64,000 nucleotides of DNA from Rahnella woolbedingensis (GCF_003602095.1 NZ_RAHH01000015.1:1-64000); one strand, 5' to 3'; positions 29,941-39,220 are shown, counted from the first letter of the stretch. Program-made: numbers and translations. Notes: a model not told the origin generated them from the letters alone.

Positions 29941-31204
29941 ACACTTTCGCTTTCACCAGCTCATTAAATCGTGTCGTATAGGCCGGTGACAGCATTTCGC
30001 GTTTCATCGACCAGCCGCGCTGGATCCCCTGACCGGCGAACCAGACTTTGCCGGTGCCTTTTTTGTGGATTTCGTCAAGCGTAGCCATCAGCTGTTCGCT
30101 GTTTCTTTTGGGCTGATATTCATCAAACAGATTCAGCTGCGCGACGCCCTGACTGAAAAAGTCACCCAGCATCACGCCACCTTTCTGATAGCGATAGCCG
30201 GGTTTCCAGATTTGCTCGAGACAACGTACGGCAGCGGCGAGGATATCGCGGCTGTCCTGCGTCGGCGTCAGAAGTTTGATCCCCGCATGATTGCTGTAAT
30301 AGGGCACTTTCGGGTCGTGCGGACTGGTTTTCACAAACGCCGATACGTAGCGGCAATACTGATGCTCACCGCGCAATTTTTCCGCCGCACGCACGGCATA
30401 GTTACAGATCGCTTCGCGCATATCCTGATAATCCGTAATGCGCTCGCCGAAAGAGCGTGAACAGATAATCTGCTGTTTGGTGGGCACTGATTCTTCAAAA
30501 GCCAGACAGGATTCGCCGCACAACTCCCGCACGGTACGTTCCAGTACTACGCTGAAGTGTTTGCGGATAAGTGCAGAAGGGCAGTCGGCCAGTTGCAGCG
30601 CCGTGGTGATCCCGAGCATGTTGAGCTTTTTGCTGATGCGGCGCCCCACGCCCCAGACTTCTTCCACCGGCACCAGAGCCATCAGCTTTCGCTGACGGAC
30701 AGTTTGCGATAAATCCAGCACGCCACCGGTGCCTTTCCAGGTTTTCGCCGCAAAGTTCGCCAGTTTTGCCAGCGTTTTGGTGGGCGCAATCCCCACGCCG
30801 ACTGAAAGATGCGTCTCTTTCCAGATAGTCTTCTGCACCTCTTTACCGAAGTCATACAGCGAGATGCAGTTTTCGATATTGGTGATATCCAGAAAGGCCT
30901 CATCGATGGAGTAAATATCCACCGCAGGTGCCAGCCTTTCCAGCGTTTCCATCACGCGGCTGGACATATCGGCATACAGCGCGTAGTTCGACGAAAACAC
31001 TGCCACGTTGTGCTGGCGGATCGCATCGCGGGTCTTGAAGAACGGCGCACCCATCGGGATCTGCGCCTTTTTAGCCAGCGCATTGCGGGCAATCACGCAG
31101 CCGTCATTGTTCGATAACACAATCACCGGTCGGCCGCGCAAATCCGGCCTGAACACGGTTTCGCAACTCGCGTAAAAGGAGTTCACATCAACGAGGGCAA
31201 ACAT
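29939..31204 (-). CDS. umuC: Translesion DNA polymerase V subunit UmuC
   Basis: A 421-residue Y-family polymerase (Escherichia coli UmuC has 422). The metal-binding residues are D6 (ALVDVNSFYASCE) and D101-E102 (YSIDEAFLD). Helix-hairpin-helix and little-finger regions follow. The C-terminal DUF4113 region ends SPAYTTRFNELVKAKV. A LexA box lies 58-77 nt upstream, so the gene is SOS-induced directly. No umuD gene precedes it, unlike the umuDC operons of most enterobacteria; an 11-codon reading frame is all that fits in the leader. The ribosome binding site is weak. It needs UmuD encoded elsewhere or works differently. Confidence 0.93.
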   Translation of the reverse strand: MFALVDVNSFYASCETVFRPDLRGRPVIVLSNNDGCVIARNALAKKAQIPMGAPFFKTRDAIRQHNVAVFSSNYALYADMSSRVMETLERLAPAVDIYSIDEAFLDITNIENCISLYDFGKEVQKTIWKETHLSVGVGIAPTKTLAKLANFAAKTWKGTGGVLDLSQTVRQRKLMALVPVEEVWGVGRRISKKLNMLGITTALQLADCPSALIRKHFSVVLERTVRELCGESCLAFEESVPTKQQIICSRSFGERITDYQDMREAICNYAVRAAEKLRGEHQYCRYVSAFVKTSPHDPKVPYYSNHAGIKLLTPTQDSRDILAAAVRCLEQIWKPGYRYQKGGVMLGDFFSQGVAQLNLFDEYQPKRNSEQLMATLDEIHKKGTGKVWFAGQGIQRGWSMKREMLSPAYTTRFNELVKAKV

Positions 31205-31261
31205 GGTTCGGCTGCCGCTTGTCAGGGTTCATTTTCCACATCTGTTTCTGTATCCATAGAA

Positions 31262-31281
31262 TACTGGGTATGCATACAGTA
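31262..31281 (-). promoter_or_regulatory. LexA box (SOS operator) of umuC
   Basis: TACTGGGTATGCATACAGTA matches the LexA consensus TACTG-(TA)5-CAGTA with the invariant CTG-N10-CAG intact. It is 58 nt upstream of umuC, at the expected promoter position. Confidence 0.93.
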
Positions 31282-31362
31282 TAATCATAAGTAGGAGAAA
31301 TAGAAAATTCTTAAGGCAGCGCCACGGAACGCCCTGATCCTGTGGCGGTATTAGAAGCCTCG

Positions 31363-32301
31363 TTAGCCCTGTTGCCGCTTCGCAGACGAAAATGCAGTCA
31401 TGGAGACTCCGGCAAAGACCAGTGCCAGACCGGCGAGAAACAGGCCGGATAAGGACGTGCCCAGCAACACAATGGATGCCAGCGCACCGATAAGCGGCAC
31501 GCCGAGAGTGAAGTTGGACATGGCGAAAACGCTTATCCGGCGGCCATATTCGGAAGAAATCACGAAGCAAACTGAGGTGGCGATGGGGCCAATGAAAAAG
31601 AGTAACCCGAAGAGTCCCTTGCTGAGATGAATGGCCTGCGGGGAACCGTCAATGAGGCGCGCAATAAAAATCAGGGGCAGCGTGGCGATCAGCATTTGCC
31701 ACGGTGCCAGAGACAAAGGCGTCGCCGTCCATTTATGGTGTCTGACATGCACAATCACCAGCGACCAGGAGATGGCGCCCGTGATCAGAAAAGCGCACCC
31801 CATCACCACGCCGGGTTTTGACCAGTCCATTTCCAGCGGTGAACAAATCAAACCGATGCCTGCCAGACCAATAACCAGCGCGCAGATTTGTATGGCCGAG
31901 GGAGTATGGCGCAGCAGCAGCCACGAGGAGACGATGCCCCACAAAGGCGTCGTATAAGCCAGTAAAACCGCATGACTGGTATCGGTATATTGCATGGCAA
32001 TCATGCCCAGACCGGTGAACACCACCATCTGTAACACCCCGATGCTCAGCACAATGGGCAGGTCACTTTTTGCGGGCAAACGCAGCTGTTTTTTGAAGGC
32101 AACGAAGATAAACAGACAAACGCCGGCGCTGCCGAACCGGATAGCCCCGAGCCACAAGGGCGGCACGTCATTGAGTGCCAGTTTCGTTGCAGGCCAGCTC
32201 AACCCCCACAACACCACCATCACCAGAAGCCAGCACACAGTTCCCTTCATTGATGAGGGGCTGGAGTTTACGTTGATTACCGAACTGTTTTCCTGGTGCA
32301 T
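31363..32301 (-). CDS. EamA/DMT-family transporter
   Basis: A 312-residue inner-membrane protein with ten predicted transmembrane helices in two EamA repeats (about residues 20-155 and 165-305). Landmarks are VVLWGLSWPATKLAL in repeat one and SLVIVHVRHHKWTATPLSLAPWQ in repeat two. Proteins of this type mostly export amino acids or metabolites. ATG 32301 is preferred over a GTG three codons upstream. It is divergent from an Lrp/AsnC-type regulator, an arrangement common for amino-acid exporters, so amino-acid efflux under that regulator is the best guess. Confidence 0.88.
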   Translation of the reverse strand: MHQENSSVINVNSSPSSMKGTVCWLLVMVVLWGLSWPATKLALNDVPPLWLGAIRFGSAGVCLFIFVAFKKQLRLPAKSDLPIVLSIGVLQMVVFTGLGMIAMQYTDTSHAVLLAYTTPLWGIVSSWLLLRHTPSAIQICALVIGLAGIGLICSPLEMDWSKPGVVMGCAFLITGAISWSLVIVHVRHHKWTATPLSLAPWQMLIATLPLIFIARLIDGSPQAIHLSKGLFGLLFFIGPIATSVCFVISSEYGRRISVFAMSNFTLGVPLIGALASIVLLGTSLSGLFLAGLALVFAGVSMTAFSSAKRQQG

Positions 32302-32430
32302 ACAGAACACTCTCTATTTTTATCAGAGGGATATTCTATTTTGCTGATGGTGGAAAAACTGTTCTTATTGCCCGCCATAATCACTATTATGGGTAACTCT
32401 GTTCTGTAAAAATGTTTATGGAGAATAATT

Positions 32431-32919
32431 TTGCCTGACAATGCCATTGAGCTGGATGAAACCAGCCTGCATATATTGGATCTGCTGCAGACAAATGCCG
32501 ATATCAGCAATGCAGAATTAGCCGAACGTATCGGTTTGTCTGCGTCTCCCTGCTGGCGAAGAGTCACGGAGATGAAAGAAAAAGGCGTACTGCGTGGCTC
32601 AGTCATGCTGGTTGATCCGCTCAGTCTCGGGCTGGCGGTGAATGTTTTTGTGCATGTGTCCCTGAAGCAGCAGGACAAAGACTCGCTGAATCACTTTACC
32701 GATGCGATAAGCGACCGTCCGGAGGTGATGGAATGTTATCTGATGACCGGAGAATCAGACTTTTTGCTGCGGATCGTGGTGGAAAATCTGCAAAAGTATC
32801 AGTTGCTGATCACCGAGTGCCTCACTCAGATTGAAGGTGTCGCCAGCATTCGCTCGAGTTTTGCCCTCAGTCAGGTGAAATACACCACCGCCTTGCCGAC
32901 AAGACATTTAAGAAAGTGA
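32431..32919 (+). CDS. Lrp/AsnC-family transcriptional regulator
   Basis: A 162-residue regulator: N-terminal HTH (about residues 8-60; LDLLQTNADISNAELAERIGLSASPCWRRVTEMKEKGVL) and C-terminal RAM ligand domain (about 70-150; TGESDFLLRIVVENLQKY). It begins with TTG at 32431 after GGAGAA; no in-frame ATG exists near the start, and the length fits the family. It is divergent from the DMT transporter gene with a 129-bp spacer and probably regulates it in response to an amino acid. Confidence 0.88.
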   Translation: MPDNAIELDETSLHILDLLQTNADISNAELAERIGLSASPCWRRVTEMKEKGVLRGSVMLVDPLSLGLAVNVFVHVSLKQQDKDSLNHFTDAISDRPEVMECYLMTGESDFLLRIVVENLQKYQLLITECLTQIEGVASIRSSFALSQVKYTTALPTRHLRK

Positions 32920-32973
32920 GCAGCTAAGAAGAGGATAAGAAGAAGAGAAATGCTTTCGCACTTATCCCAACCC

Positions 32974-33010
32974 CACAAGGTTATCCACATATTCTGGGGA
33001 TAACCTTGTG
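32974..33010. terminator. Hairpin between convergent lrp-like and cupin genes
   Basis: A perfect 13-bp inverted repeat (CACAAGGTTATCC / GGATAACCTTGTG) with an 11-nt loop lies between convergent genes. There is no strong T tract. The left arm and loop also contain TTATCCACA, a DnaA-box word, which I take as chance. Confidence 0.6.
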
Positions 33011-33041
33011 CAAAGTTGCCCTGAAGGTAGCTGAAACGAGG

Positions 33042-34208
33042 TCAGATGGCGTGCGCGATTTTATCACCCGCTCTTCGCGCGGTGGATGGCAGAAGGCTGG
33101 CAGTGGCGATATAGCCGTCGGGATCGACACAACGATCTTCCTCAGATGCCCGCGCCATGATGTCTGCATCCCAGTAGAGACGTTTGCGATGATCCCCGCG
33201 GGTGGTCAGCGTGGCTTCCATTTCGCCGTCGATGGCGCGATAACGACGCCAGCTGTTAGCCGGTACCGACACCACTGAACCCTCTGCGGCGACGATGGTT
33301 ACTTCTTCGCCATCACGGTTATAGGTCACTTCCAGCGCCCCCTTAAATACCATCAGCACCTGCACATCCGGGCAGAGGTGCCGCCCGACGCAATGCTGGT
33401 TCGAAATTCGCAGCCACTCAACGGAAAATCCGTGCGGATTGAGGATTGGCGGGGCAGAGCGGCGGTCTTGTGAAATACCATAACCAATCACCGGTGCCAG
33501 TTCTCCTCCGTGGCCGGGCAAAACAGAATCCAGCAGAGCGTGTTTTGACCAGGCGCGCTGTTCGCCGGTGACGGCGCGGCGGCTCATCTCCCCGACGGAA
33601 TAATCACGCAGTGCGGCGATATGCTCCGCCGCCAGTGGCGGTAACAGGTCAGCTTTAGCCGGTGGCGGGCTGCCGGCTTCGACTTCAATCAGCATATTAT
33701 CGCGGCTCAGGTACAGGCCGTGTTCGCTGGCAGCATCCAGAATCGACGGATGCCAGATTATCCCGCCGGTGTTGTCACCGCCGAGGACGGTAAATACCAG
33801 TCCGTTAGTTTCCTGCGGGCTGACGTTGGTAAAGCCGCGGAAAATCCAGGTCGGGATCGACAAAATGGCCGGTGCGCTGAACTCAGCTTCATGTTCGCCG
33901 TGCGCGCCCCAGCGGAAACGCCAGCTGCCTTCGTGGATCAGAAACACTTCGGCGGTGAAATGCAGGTGCAGATTGTTGGTCACGCCTTTTGGCATCGCCG
34001 CCGCACCAATGTTGAAACCATGGGCTTCGGGGATATTCACGACCTGAGAGGCGGACTGGGTCACGCCGGGGCCGACAAAGGAAAAATTTTGCTTCAGATT
34101 TGAGCCGGGCAGTTTGCAGTCAATAAACGCCACGCTACAGGAAACCCTGTCTTCGGGACGAACCAGACGGCGCTGTGCTTCTTCTTGTGTCAGGGTGATA
34201 TGTTGCAT
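33042..34208 (-). CDS. Bicupin protein of the LacI/HisD-like catabolic cluster
   Basis: A 388-residue protein with two cupin domains. The first (about residues 65-165) keeps the full metal motif G75-x5-H81-x-H83-x3-E87-x6-G94. The second (about 270-350) is degenerate, reading RHLCPDVQVLMVFKG with one clear histidine. One metal site therefore seems likely. Bicupins of this size include gentisate-type ring-cleaving dioxygenases and several isomerases and lyases; no narrower call is safe. GGAGATAAG precedes the ATG. It is the last gene of the left arm, 47 nt after the aldolase gene across a 12-bp tandem repeat. Confidence 0.75.
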   Translation of the reverse strand: MQHITLTQEEAQRRLVRPEDRVSCSVAFIDCKLPGSNLKQNFSFVGPGVTQSASQVVNIPEAHGFNIGAAAMPKGVTNNLHLHFTAEVFLIHEGSWRFRWGAHGEHEAEFSAPAILSIPTWIFRGFTNVSPQETNGLVFTVLGGDNTGGIIWHPSILDAASEHGLYLSRDNMLIEVEAGSPPPAKADLLPPLAAEHIAALRDYSVGEMSRRAVTGEQRAWSKHALLDSVLPGHGGELAPVIGYGISQDRRSAPPILNPHGFSVEWLRISNQHCVGRHLCPDVQVLMVFKGALEVTYNRDGEEVTIVAAEGSVVSVPANSWRRYRAIDGEMEATLTTRGDHRKRLYWDADIMARASEEDRCVDPDGYIATASLLPSTARRAGDKIAHAI

Positions 34209-34221
34209 GTCTTATCTCCTT

Positions 34222-34257
34222 AATAGCCTGATAAATAGCCTGATAAATAGCCGGATT
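34222..34257. repeat. Three 12-bp tandem repeats between aldolase and cupin genes
   Basis: Two exact copies of AATAGCCTGATA (34222-34233, 34234-34245) and one variant AATAGCCGGATT (34246-34257) run in tandem. The last overlaps the aldolase stop codon. Copy-number change would alter spacing to the cupin ribosome binding site without touching either coding frame's core. Confidence 0.85.
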
Positions 34258-35047
34258 AATAACCAGAAGTGCCGCGAACCGGCGCTGTTTTACCCTGTGC
34301 GGCCGCAATGGCTTCCCGTGCAGCACGACCCAGCTGCATCACGTCATTAGCGGGGGTCACGAAATGGAAGCCTTGCGCCAGACGGCTGGCGGCGGCTTCT
34401 CCCGAGGTGCAGAAGATCCCGGCGAGTTTTTGATGAGCGTGACAGCGGGTGAGAACGCGTTCGATGGCGTCAAGCATCTCAGGATTCTGGGATTCCGCGC
34501 TGGCCTGTCCGGTGAGCGTTAAAGAGAGATCGTTCGGGCCGATGAAAACGCCATCCAGCCCGTCGGTGTCGAGAATGGCATCCAGATGTTCCAGCCCTTC
34601 ACGCGTCTCAATCATCGCCAGCGTCAGGATCTCTTCATTGGCGTATTGCGGATAATCCTTCCCGCCATAAAGCAGCGCACGCGCAGGGCCGAAAGAACGG
34701 TTACCGAGTGGGGGATAACGGCAGGCCGCGACAAATTGTTTCGCCTGTTCAGGAGTGGAAATCATCGGGCAGATAATGCCCCAGGCACCGGCATCCAGCA
34801 GCCGCATAATCTGCGCCGGTTCGTTGCTGCCTACCCGTGCCAGCGGTGTGGCGGGCGTGGCAGAAATGGCCTGCAACATAGACAGTGCGCTGGCGAAGTC
34901 GATCATGCCGTGCTGTAAATCCACGGTGACACAATCGTAGCCCTGATGTCCGGCTATCTCCGCGCTGTAACCGGAGGGAATGGCCAGCCAGCCGTTGATG
35001 ATCGGCTGCTGCTGGCGGAACGCCGCTTTAAGCGGATTTTTTCTCAT
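34256..35047 (-). CDS. HpcH/HpaI-family aldolase
   Basis: A 263-residue class II (metal-dependent) aldolase of the HpaI/YfaU/GarL fold, expected to split a 2-keto-4-hydroxy acid into pyruvate plus an aldehyde. Active-site residues fit the family: H46 (VDLQHGMID), R71 (LARVGSN), metal ligands E147 (MIETREG) and D173 (IGPNDLS). The ATG follows AGGAG at 7 nt, located inside the preceding hydrolase gene; the genes overlap by 20 nt. In context it should carry out a late carbon-carbon cleavage in the cluster's pathway. Confidence 0.9.
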   Translation of the reverse strand: MRKNPLKAAFRQQQPIINGWLAIPSGYSAEIAGHQGYDCVTVDLQHGMIDFASALSMLQAISATPATPLARVGSNEPAQIMRLLDAGAWGIICPMISTPEQAKQFVAACRYPPLGNRSFGPARALLYGGKDYPQYANEEILTLAMIETREGLEHLDAILDTDGLDGVFIGPNDLSLTLTGQASAESQNPEMLDAIERVLTRCHAHQKLAGIFCTSGEAAASRLAQGFHFVTPANDVMQLGRAAREAIAAAQGKTAPVRGTSGY

Positions 35048-35786
35048 GATAAGACTCCTGTATCCAGTGACGAAGAGCGGTGGCGACCGCCTGCGGAGAT
35101 TCTAAGGGCAGAAAATGCCCGCTGTCGGCAAGGGTTAGCCAGCGGGCGCGGGGAGCGGCGCAAGTCACCGCCTGATGATGTTCAGCGGTACAAATCACAT
35201 CGTGAGCGCCGCTCAGCACCAGCACCGGCGCGGTAAACGCCGAAAGTGCTGCACGGTGATCGGCGCGGGTAATGGCAATCTCTGTCTGACGGGCGAAGGT
35301 CTCAGTGCCACATTCCTGCGCCATCTGCACAATGGTGTGATGCAGCACCGCATCATCCAGCCGGTCGGGGGCGACGTAACGCGACCAGAGCGTGGTGCTC
35401 AGCCAGGGTCCGACACCCTGACGCGCGGCATCCTGCACGGCGGCGCGTCGGCTGGCGGCATTGGCGGGCGCATCGCTCAGCGGATTCACCGATAACAGCG
35501 CCAGTCCGGCGAGACGCTCCGGTGCCTGCGCCATCATCTCAAGGGCCACGATGGCACCGAGGGAAAATCCCGCAAGATAAAAGCGCGGCGGCAACACCGT
35601 CAGAAGCTGTTGCGAAAGCGCCGCCGCCGAATCCGCAGCGCAGACCGTGACCGTCTGCACGCTGCTGACATTGAGAAGCCCGATCACCGGTTGCCAGAGG
35701 CGGGCGTTGCATAACGTTCCGCCCAGCAATACCAGCGGAACGTCTTGGTTATCCAGCAAAGGGAAAGGGCTGATGAGTGAGGTCAT
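35028..35786 (-). CDS. Alpha/beta hydrolase of the catabolic cluster
   Basis: A 252-residue hydrolase with nucleophile elbow GFSLGA, acid region LVLSGAHDVICTAEHH and base in DSGHFLPLE. It belongs to the broad MhpC/3-oxoadipate-enol-lactonase-like group, so ester, lactone or C-C bond hydrolysis are all possible. The ATG at 35786 overlaps the SDR stop codon by 4 nt (ATGA), pointing to translational coupling; an ATG four codons upstream is the alternative. It is the fourth gene of the left arm. Confidence 0.85.
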   Translation of the reverse strand: MTSLISPFPLLDNQDVPLVLLGGTLCNARLWQPVIGLLNVSSVQTVTVCAADSAAALSQQLLTVLPPRFYLAGFSLGAIVALEMMAQAPERLAGLALLSVNPLSDAPANAASRRAAVQDAARQGVGPWLSTTLWSRYVAPDRLDDAVLHHTIVQMAQECGTETFARQTEIAITRADHRAALSAFTAPVLVLSGAHDVICTAEHHQAVTCAAPRARWLTLADSGHFLPLESPQAVATALRHWIQESYHEKKSA

Positions 35787-36550
35787 GTGGCTGTCCATCC
35801 CCCGTCTACCATCAGCGACGCGCCGGTGATCAGCGCAGACGCTGATGACGCCAGAAACACCACCGGCCCCATCACATCTTCCAGCGTGCCGAGACGTTTG
35901 AGCTTGATGTTATCCAGCACATAACGACTGAACGCGGGCGAGGCGAGATTTTCGCGCGAGAGCTCGGTCTCTATAAAAGTGGGGCAGAGCGTGTTGACGC
36001 GGATACCCGCCTCGCCGAGCTCCAGCGCCATGGTTTTGGTTAAGCCTTCCAGCGCGAATTTAGAGGCACAGTACACGCTGCGATCCGGGCCACCGACATG
36101 CCCCATCTGCGAGGAGATATGAATGACTGAACCGGCAATCTGCCGTTGTTTCATCCGGCGGGTGACCTGCTGGCTGAGGAAGAACGTTGCCCGCAGGTTA
36201 AGCGCCATCACTGCATCGTAGTTTTCCTCGCTGACCTCAAGAAATGGCTGATGGCGCGCCAGTCCGGCGCTGTTGACCAGAATGTCGAAATCAGGAAGTC
36301 CGGCCAGGGTGTCCGCAACCTGCGCGGTGTCGGTGATATCCAGCGCCACCGTGTGCAGTATCAGCCCGTCAGTGGCGGCCAGCTCAGCGGCTTCCCGCAG
36401 CTGCGCAGCCTGGCGTGCGACTAACCACACCTGCGCACCTGCGCGGGCGAGCGCCACTGCCGCAGCAAAACCGATACCACGGGAACCCCCTGTCACCAGT
36501 GCGCGGCGGTTTTCGAGACGAAAATCCGGCGAACGGGGAAGTGCGGTCAT
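35783..36550 (-). CDS. Short-chain dehydrogenase/reductase of the catabolic cluster
   Basis: A 255-residue classical SDR. The cofactor motif TGGSRGIG is at 20-27, NSAG at 93-96, and the catalytic S147, Y160, K164 triad is intact (SVYCASK). The residue pattern after strand 2 (LVARQ) suggests NADP(H). The start is ATG 36550, which shares one base with the stop of the HisD-like gene (TGATG); a longer frame reaching 36685 runs through that gene and is rejected. It likely oxidises or reduces a hydroxyl/keto group of the cluster's substrate. SDRs also accompany HisD-like HpsN in sulfopropanediol catabolism. Confidence 0.9.
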   Translation of the reverse strand: MTALPRSPDFRLENRRALVTGGSRGIGFAAAVALARAGAQVWLVARQAAQLREAAELAATDGLILHTVALDITDTAQVADTLAGLPDFDILVNSAGLARHQPFLEVSEENYDAVMALNLRATFFLSQQVTRRMKQRQIAGSVIHISSQMGHVGGPDRSVYCASKFALEGLTKTMALELGEAGIRVNTLCPTFIETELSRENLASPAFSRYVLDNIKLKRLGTLEDVMGPVVFLASSASALITGASLMVDGGWTAT

Positions 36551-37881
36551 CACGACGCTTTCCCCAGATCTTGCGCAGGGACGGAACCGGCGTAAGGCAC
36601 TTCCTGATTTCCGTAACGGCGTACACGAATGTTGGCCTGTTCCGCGTGGCCGGAAAAACCTTCTAACTGGCAAAGACGCGAGCAATAACTGCCGATTTCC
36701 GTTGAGGCTTCATCGCTCACGACTTTCTGCCAGGTGCAGGTTTTCATGAATTTACCGACCCACAGACCGCCGGTATAACGCGCGGCTTTCTGCGTGGGTA
36801 GCGTGTGGTTAGTGCCGATCACCTTGTCGCCGTAAGCGACGTTGGTGCGCGGGCCGAGGAACAGCGCGCCGTAGTTGGTCATATTGGCGAGGAACCAATC
36901 GTCGCGATCGGTCATCACCTGAACGTGTTCGGAGGCAATGCGATCTGCTTCCTGAAGCATTTCCTCGTAACTGTCGCAGACGATCACTTCGCCGTAATCG
37001 CGCCACGACTGACGCGCGATATCCGCCGTCGGCAGTTGCGTCAGCAGACGTTCCACTTCGCGCAGTGTCTCGCGGGCGAGTTTCAGGGAATTGGTCAGCA
37101 AAATGGCCGGTGTGGTCACGCCGTGTTCGGCCTGACCGAGCAGATCGGTGGCACACATTTCGGCATCAACGGTTTCATCGGCAATCACCAGCGTTTCGGT
37201 CGGGCCTGCGAACAGGTCGATCCCCACGCGGCCAAACAGCTGGCGCTTGGCTTCGGCAACAAAAGCGTTACCCGGCCCGACCAGCATATCGACGGGTTGC
37301 AGGGTTTGTGTCCCGAGCGCCATCGCGCCAATCGCCTGGATCCCGCCTAATGCGTAGATTTCCGTGGCGCCTGCCATGGCCTGCGCGGCCACAATGGCAG
37401 GCGCGGGCTGACCGTTGAACGGCGGGGCGCAGCTGATAATGCGTGAGCAACCCGCCACATTGGCGGTGATAATGGACATATGCGCCGAGGCGAGCAGCGG
37501 ATATTTGCCGCCCGGCACATAACAGCCGACGGCATTAATCGGAATATTTTTGTGGCCGAGAATAACGCCAGGCCGTGTTTCCACTTCCAGATCTAACAAA
37601 CAGGCACGTTGCTGTGTGGCGAAATTAAATACCTGCTGTTGTGCAAACTCGATGTCTTTAATATTTTGCCGAGTCAGCTGTTTTAAACAGGCATTAATTT
37701 CATTTTGTGACAGGCGATAATCTTTACGGTCATAATGATCAAACTTAAAAGATAATTCCCGCACTGCCTGATCCCCGCGCTGTTCAATATCCGCCAGAAT
37801 ATTTTCGACAGTAATACTGATTTCTTTACTGGCTTGCTGACGTTCAGATAATGATTTGCTGGTTTTTAAATACTGAGTCAT
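36550..37881 (-). CDS. Histidinol-dehydrogenase-like enzyme 1 (HpsN-type branch)
   Basis: A 443-residue HisD-family dehydrogenase. Zinc ligands Q250, H253, D352 and H412 and the catalytic pair E318-H319 are all present, so it should oxidise a primary alcohol twice, to the carboxylate, with NAD. The segment [15 protein letters not shown] replaces the substrate-end sequence of true HisD and is, from memory, shared with sulfopropanediol dehydrogenase HpsN and related catabolic enzymes. No his genes lie nearby. It is the second gene of the left arm, 88 nt after the MFS gene, and is coupled to the SDR. A paralogue lies in the right arm. Confidence 0.88.
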   Translation of the reverse strand: MTQYLKTSKSLSERQQASKEISITVENILADIEQRGDQAVRELSFKFDHYDRKDYRLSQNEINACLKQLTRQNIKDIEFAQQQVFNFATQQRACLLDLEVETRPGVILGHKNIPINAVGCYVPGGKYPLLASAHMSIITANVAGCSRIISCAPPFNGQPAPAIVAAQAMAGATEIYALGGIQAIGAMALGTQTLQPVDMLVGPGNAFVAEAKRQLFGRVGIDLFAGPTETLVIADETVDAEMCATDLLGQAEHGVTTPAILLTNSLKLARETLREVERLLTQLPTADIARQSWRDYGEVIVCDSYEEMLQEADRIASEHVQVMTDRDDWFLANMTNYGALFLGPRTNVAYGDKVIGTNHTLPTQKAARYTGGLWVGKFMKTCTWQKVVSDEASTEIGSYCSRLCQLEGFSGHAEQANIRVRRYGNQEVPYAGSVPAQDLGKAS

Positions 37882-37969
37882 GAGTTCTCCTTGCCTGTTT
37901 CAGACGTGGCGACACCGCCAGAATAAACAGGTGAAATAAATCGTTGGGAAATTAAATAACGCCGGATGT

Positions 37970-39220
37970 TTACGCTTTTTTCACGTAATCCTGTGCCGGT
38001 GTCAGATGTACGTGCTCATTCTGTACTGCCGGTTTCTTTACCTGCCGCTGATATACGCTGCGTGCCGCCATCGGCGTGAGCAGGGCAGCCACCACGGACA
38101 GGGCACCAATCAGGTAATAGCCGGAAGATAAATTAATATGTTGCAGCATCAGCCCCATTAATACCGGGCCGACAAACATTCCGCAGGAGTAGATGGTCTG
38201 AAACAGCCCCATGCGCGTGGACTGCTCATCCTCAACCGTATTCACCACGCTCAGCGACATAAATACGGCGAACGCCATACCGAATGAGAACCCGGCAATC
38301 GCCTGCAAGAAGTAGATCACATAAAGATTGGCGGTGAAAGGGATGCCGATACTGGAAATTACCTGCAAAACGATACCTATCAGCGCGGTATTCACCAGGC
38401 CCAGCCGTTTGTAAAACACCGAGCTGCACAGCGCAATAGCCAATGCGTAGAACACCAGATGGATGTTGCTGAGCAGGGTCAGGATCCCGGCTTTAGCGCC
38501 GAGCTGCTGCGCGTAAATCGGCGTCAGCGTATCGCGGGTGGCGAAAGGCACCAGGATCACAATGGTCGCCAGCAGGCCGATTAGCCACACCGAGGGATCA
38601 GCCATCTGGCGTTTCGCGCTGGTCATACAGGCTTTCAGCGTCGGCGCGCTTGCCGCATCGTGAAACTCTTTGATGCGGGTGGTGAGGATCAGCGCCAGCA
38701 GCGCCGCCGCGCTCGAAACAAAGTAACCAATGCTTTTATCGATAAAGTGGATCAGCGCACCACCGATACAGTTGCCCAGAAACACGCCCAGCGGCCCGGC
38801 GAGGGCCAGCAGCGCCACGGCGGCGGGGGCATCTTTTCGGTCGAAATAGCGAATAAACAGAATGTTGTACAGCACCCAGGTGGCGGCGGTGAACCCGTCA
38901 GCCGCTTTGGCCAGATACAGCGTCACGGCGTTCGGTTCCAGATAGGCAATAGGCCAGGTGACCAGCGGCAGCAACAGACTGAACTGGATAAAAATCTTCC
39001 GGCTTTTCACCACATCCGACAGGATGCCAATGGGAAAACGCACGAACAGCGTCGCCAGACCACTGGCGCCCATGATGATCCCCACTATCTCAGGCTGCAT
39101 GCCTTCGCTGATCAACATCGGTGCCAGAAAAGCATCGATACTGTGGATACAGATAAAAAATAACACACTGATAGCAAAAAAAAGTCTGACTTCAGAACGA
39201 CTAAAGAGTGCACGAAACAT
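37970..39220 (-). CDS. MFS transporter of the catabolic cluster
   Basis: A 416-residue transporter with about 12 transmembrane helices in two halves split by a loop near residue 190-210 (TRIKEFHDAASAPTLKACM). The start MFRALFSRSEVRLFF at 39220 has AGAGG upstream; the frame extends to 39334 but through unlikely sequence. It heads the left arm and faces lacI across a 380-bp spacer containing two palindromes. By position it is the uptake (or less likely efflux) system for the compound degraded by the cluster. Confidence 0.87.
   Translation of the reverse strand: MFRALFSRSEVRLFFAISVLFFICIHSIDAFLAPMLISEGMQPEIVGIIMGASGLATLFVRFPIGILSDVVKSRKIFIQFSLLLPLVTWPIAYLEPNAVTLYLAKAADGFTAATWVLYNILFIRYFDRKDAPAAVALLALAGPLGVFLGNCIGGALIHFIDKSIGYFVSSAAALLALILTTRIKEFHDAASAPTLKACMTSAKRQMADPSVWLIGLLATIVILVPFATRDTLTPIYAQQLGAKAGILTLLSNIHLVFYALAIALCSSVFYKRLGLVNTALIGIVLQVISSIGIPFTANLYVIYFLQAIAGFSFGMAFAVFMSLSVVNTVEDEQSTRMGLFQTIYSCGMFVGPVLMGLMLQHINLSSGYYLIGALSVVAALLTPMAARSVYQRQVKKPAVQNEHVHLTPAQDYVKKA

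Noticed and set aside
29911-32989. Two perfect DnaA-box words (TTATCCACA at 29911-29919 and 32981-32989), suggesting an origin.
   Set aside because: They are 3 kb apart, each lies next to or within a hairpin between genes, there is no cluster of further boxes, no AT-rich unwinding element and no dnaA/gidA/parAB context.
36551-36685. Longer N-terminus of the SDR gene.
   Set aside because: The extension runs through the 3' end of the HisD-like gene; the ATG at 36550 overlaps the stop codon and gives a normal SDR length.
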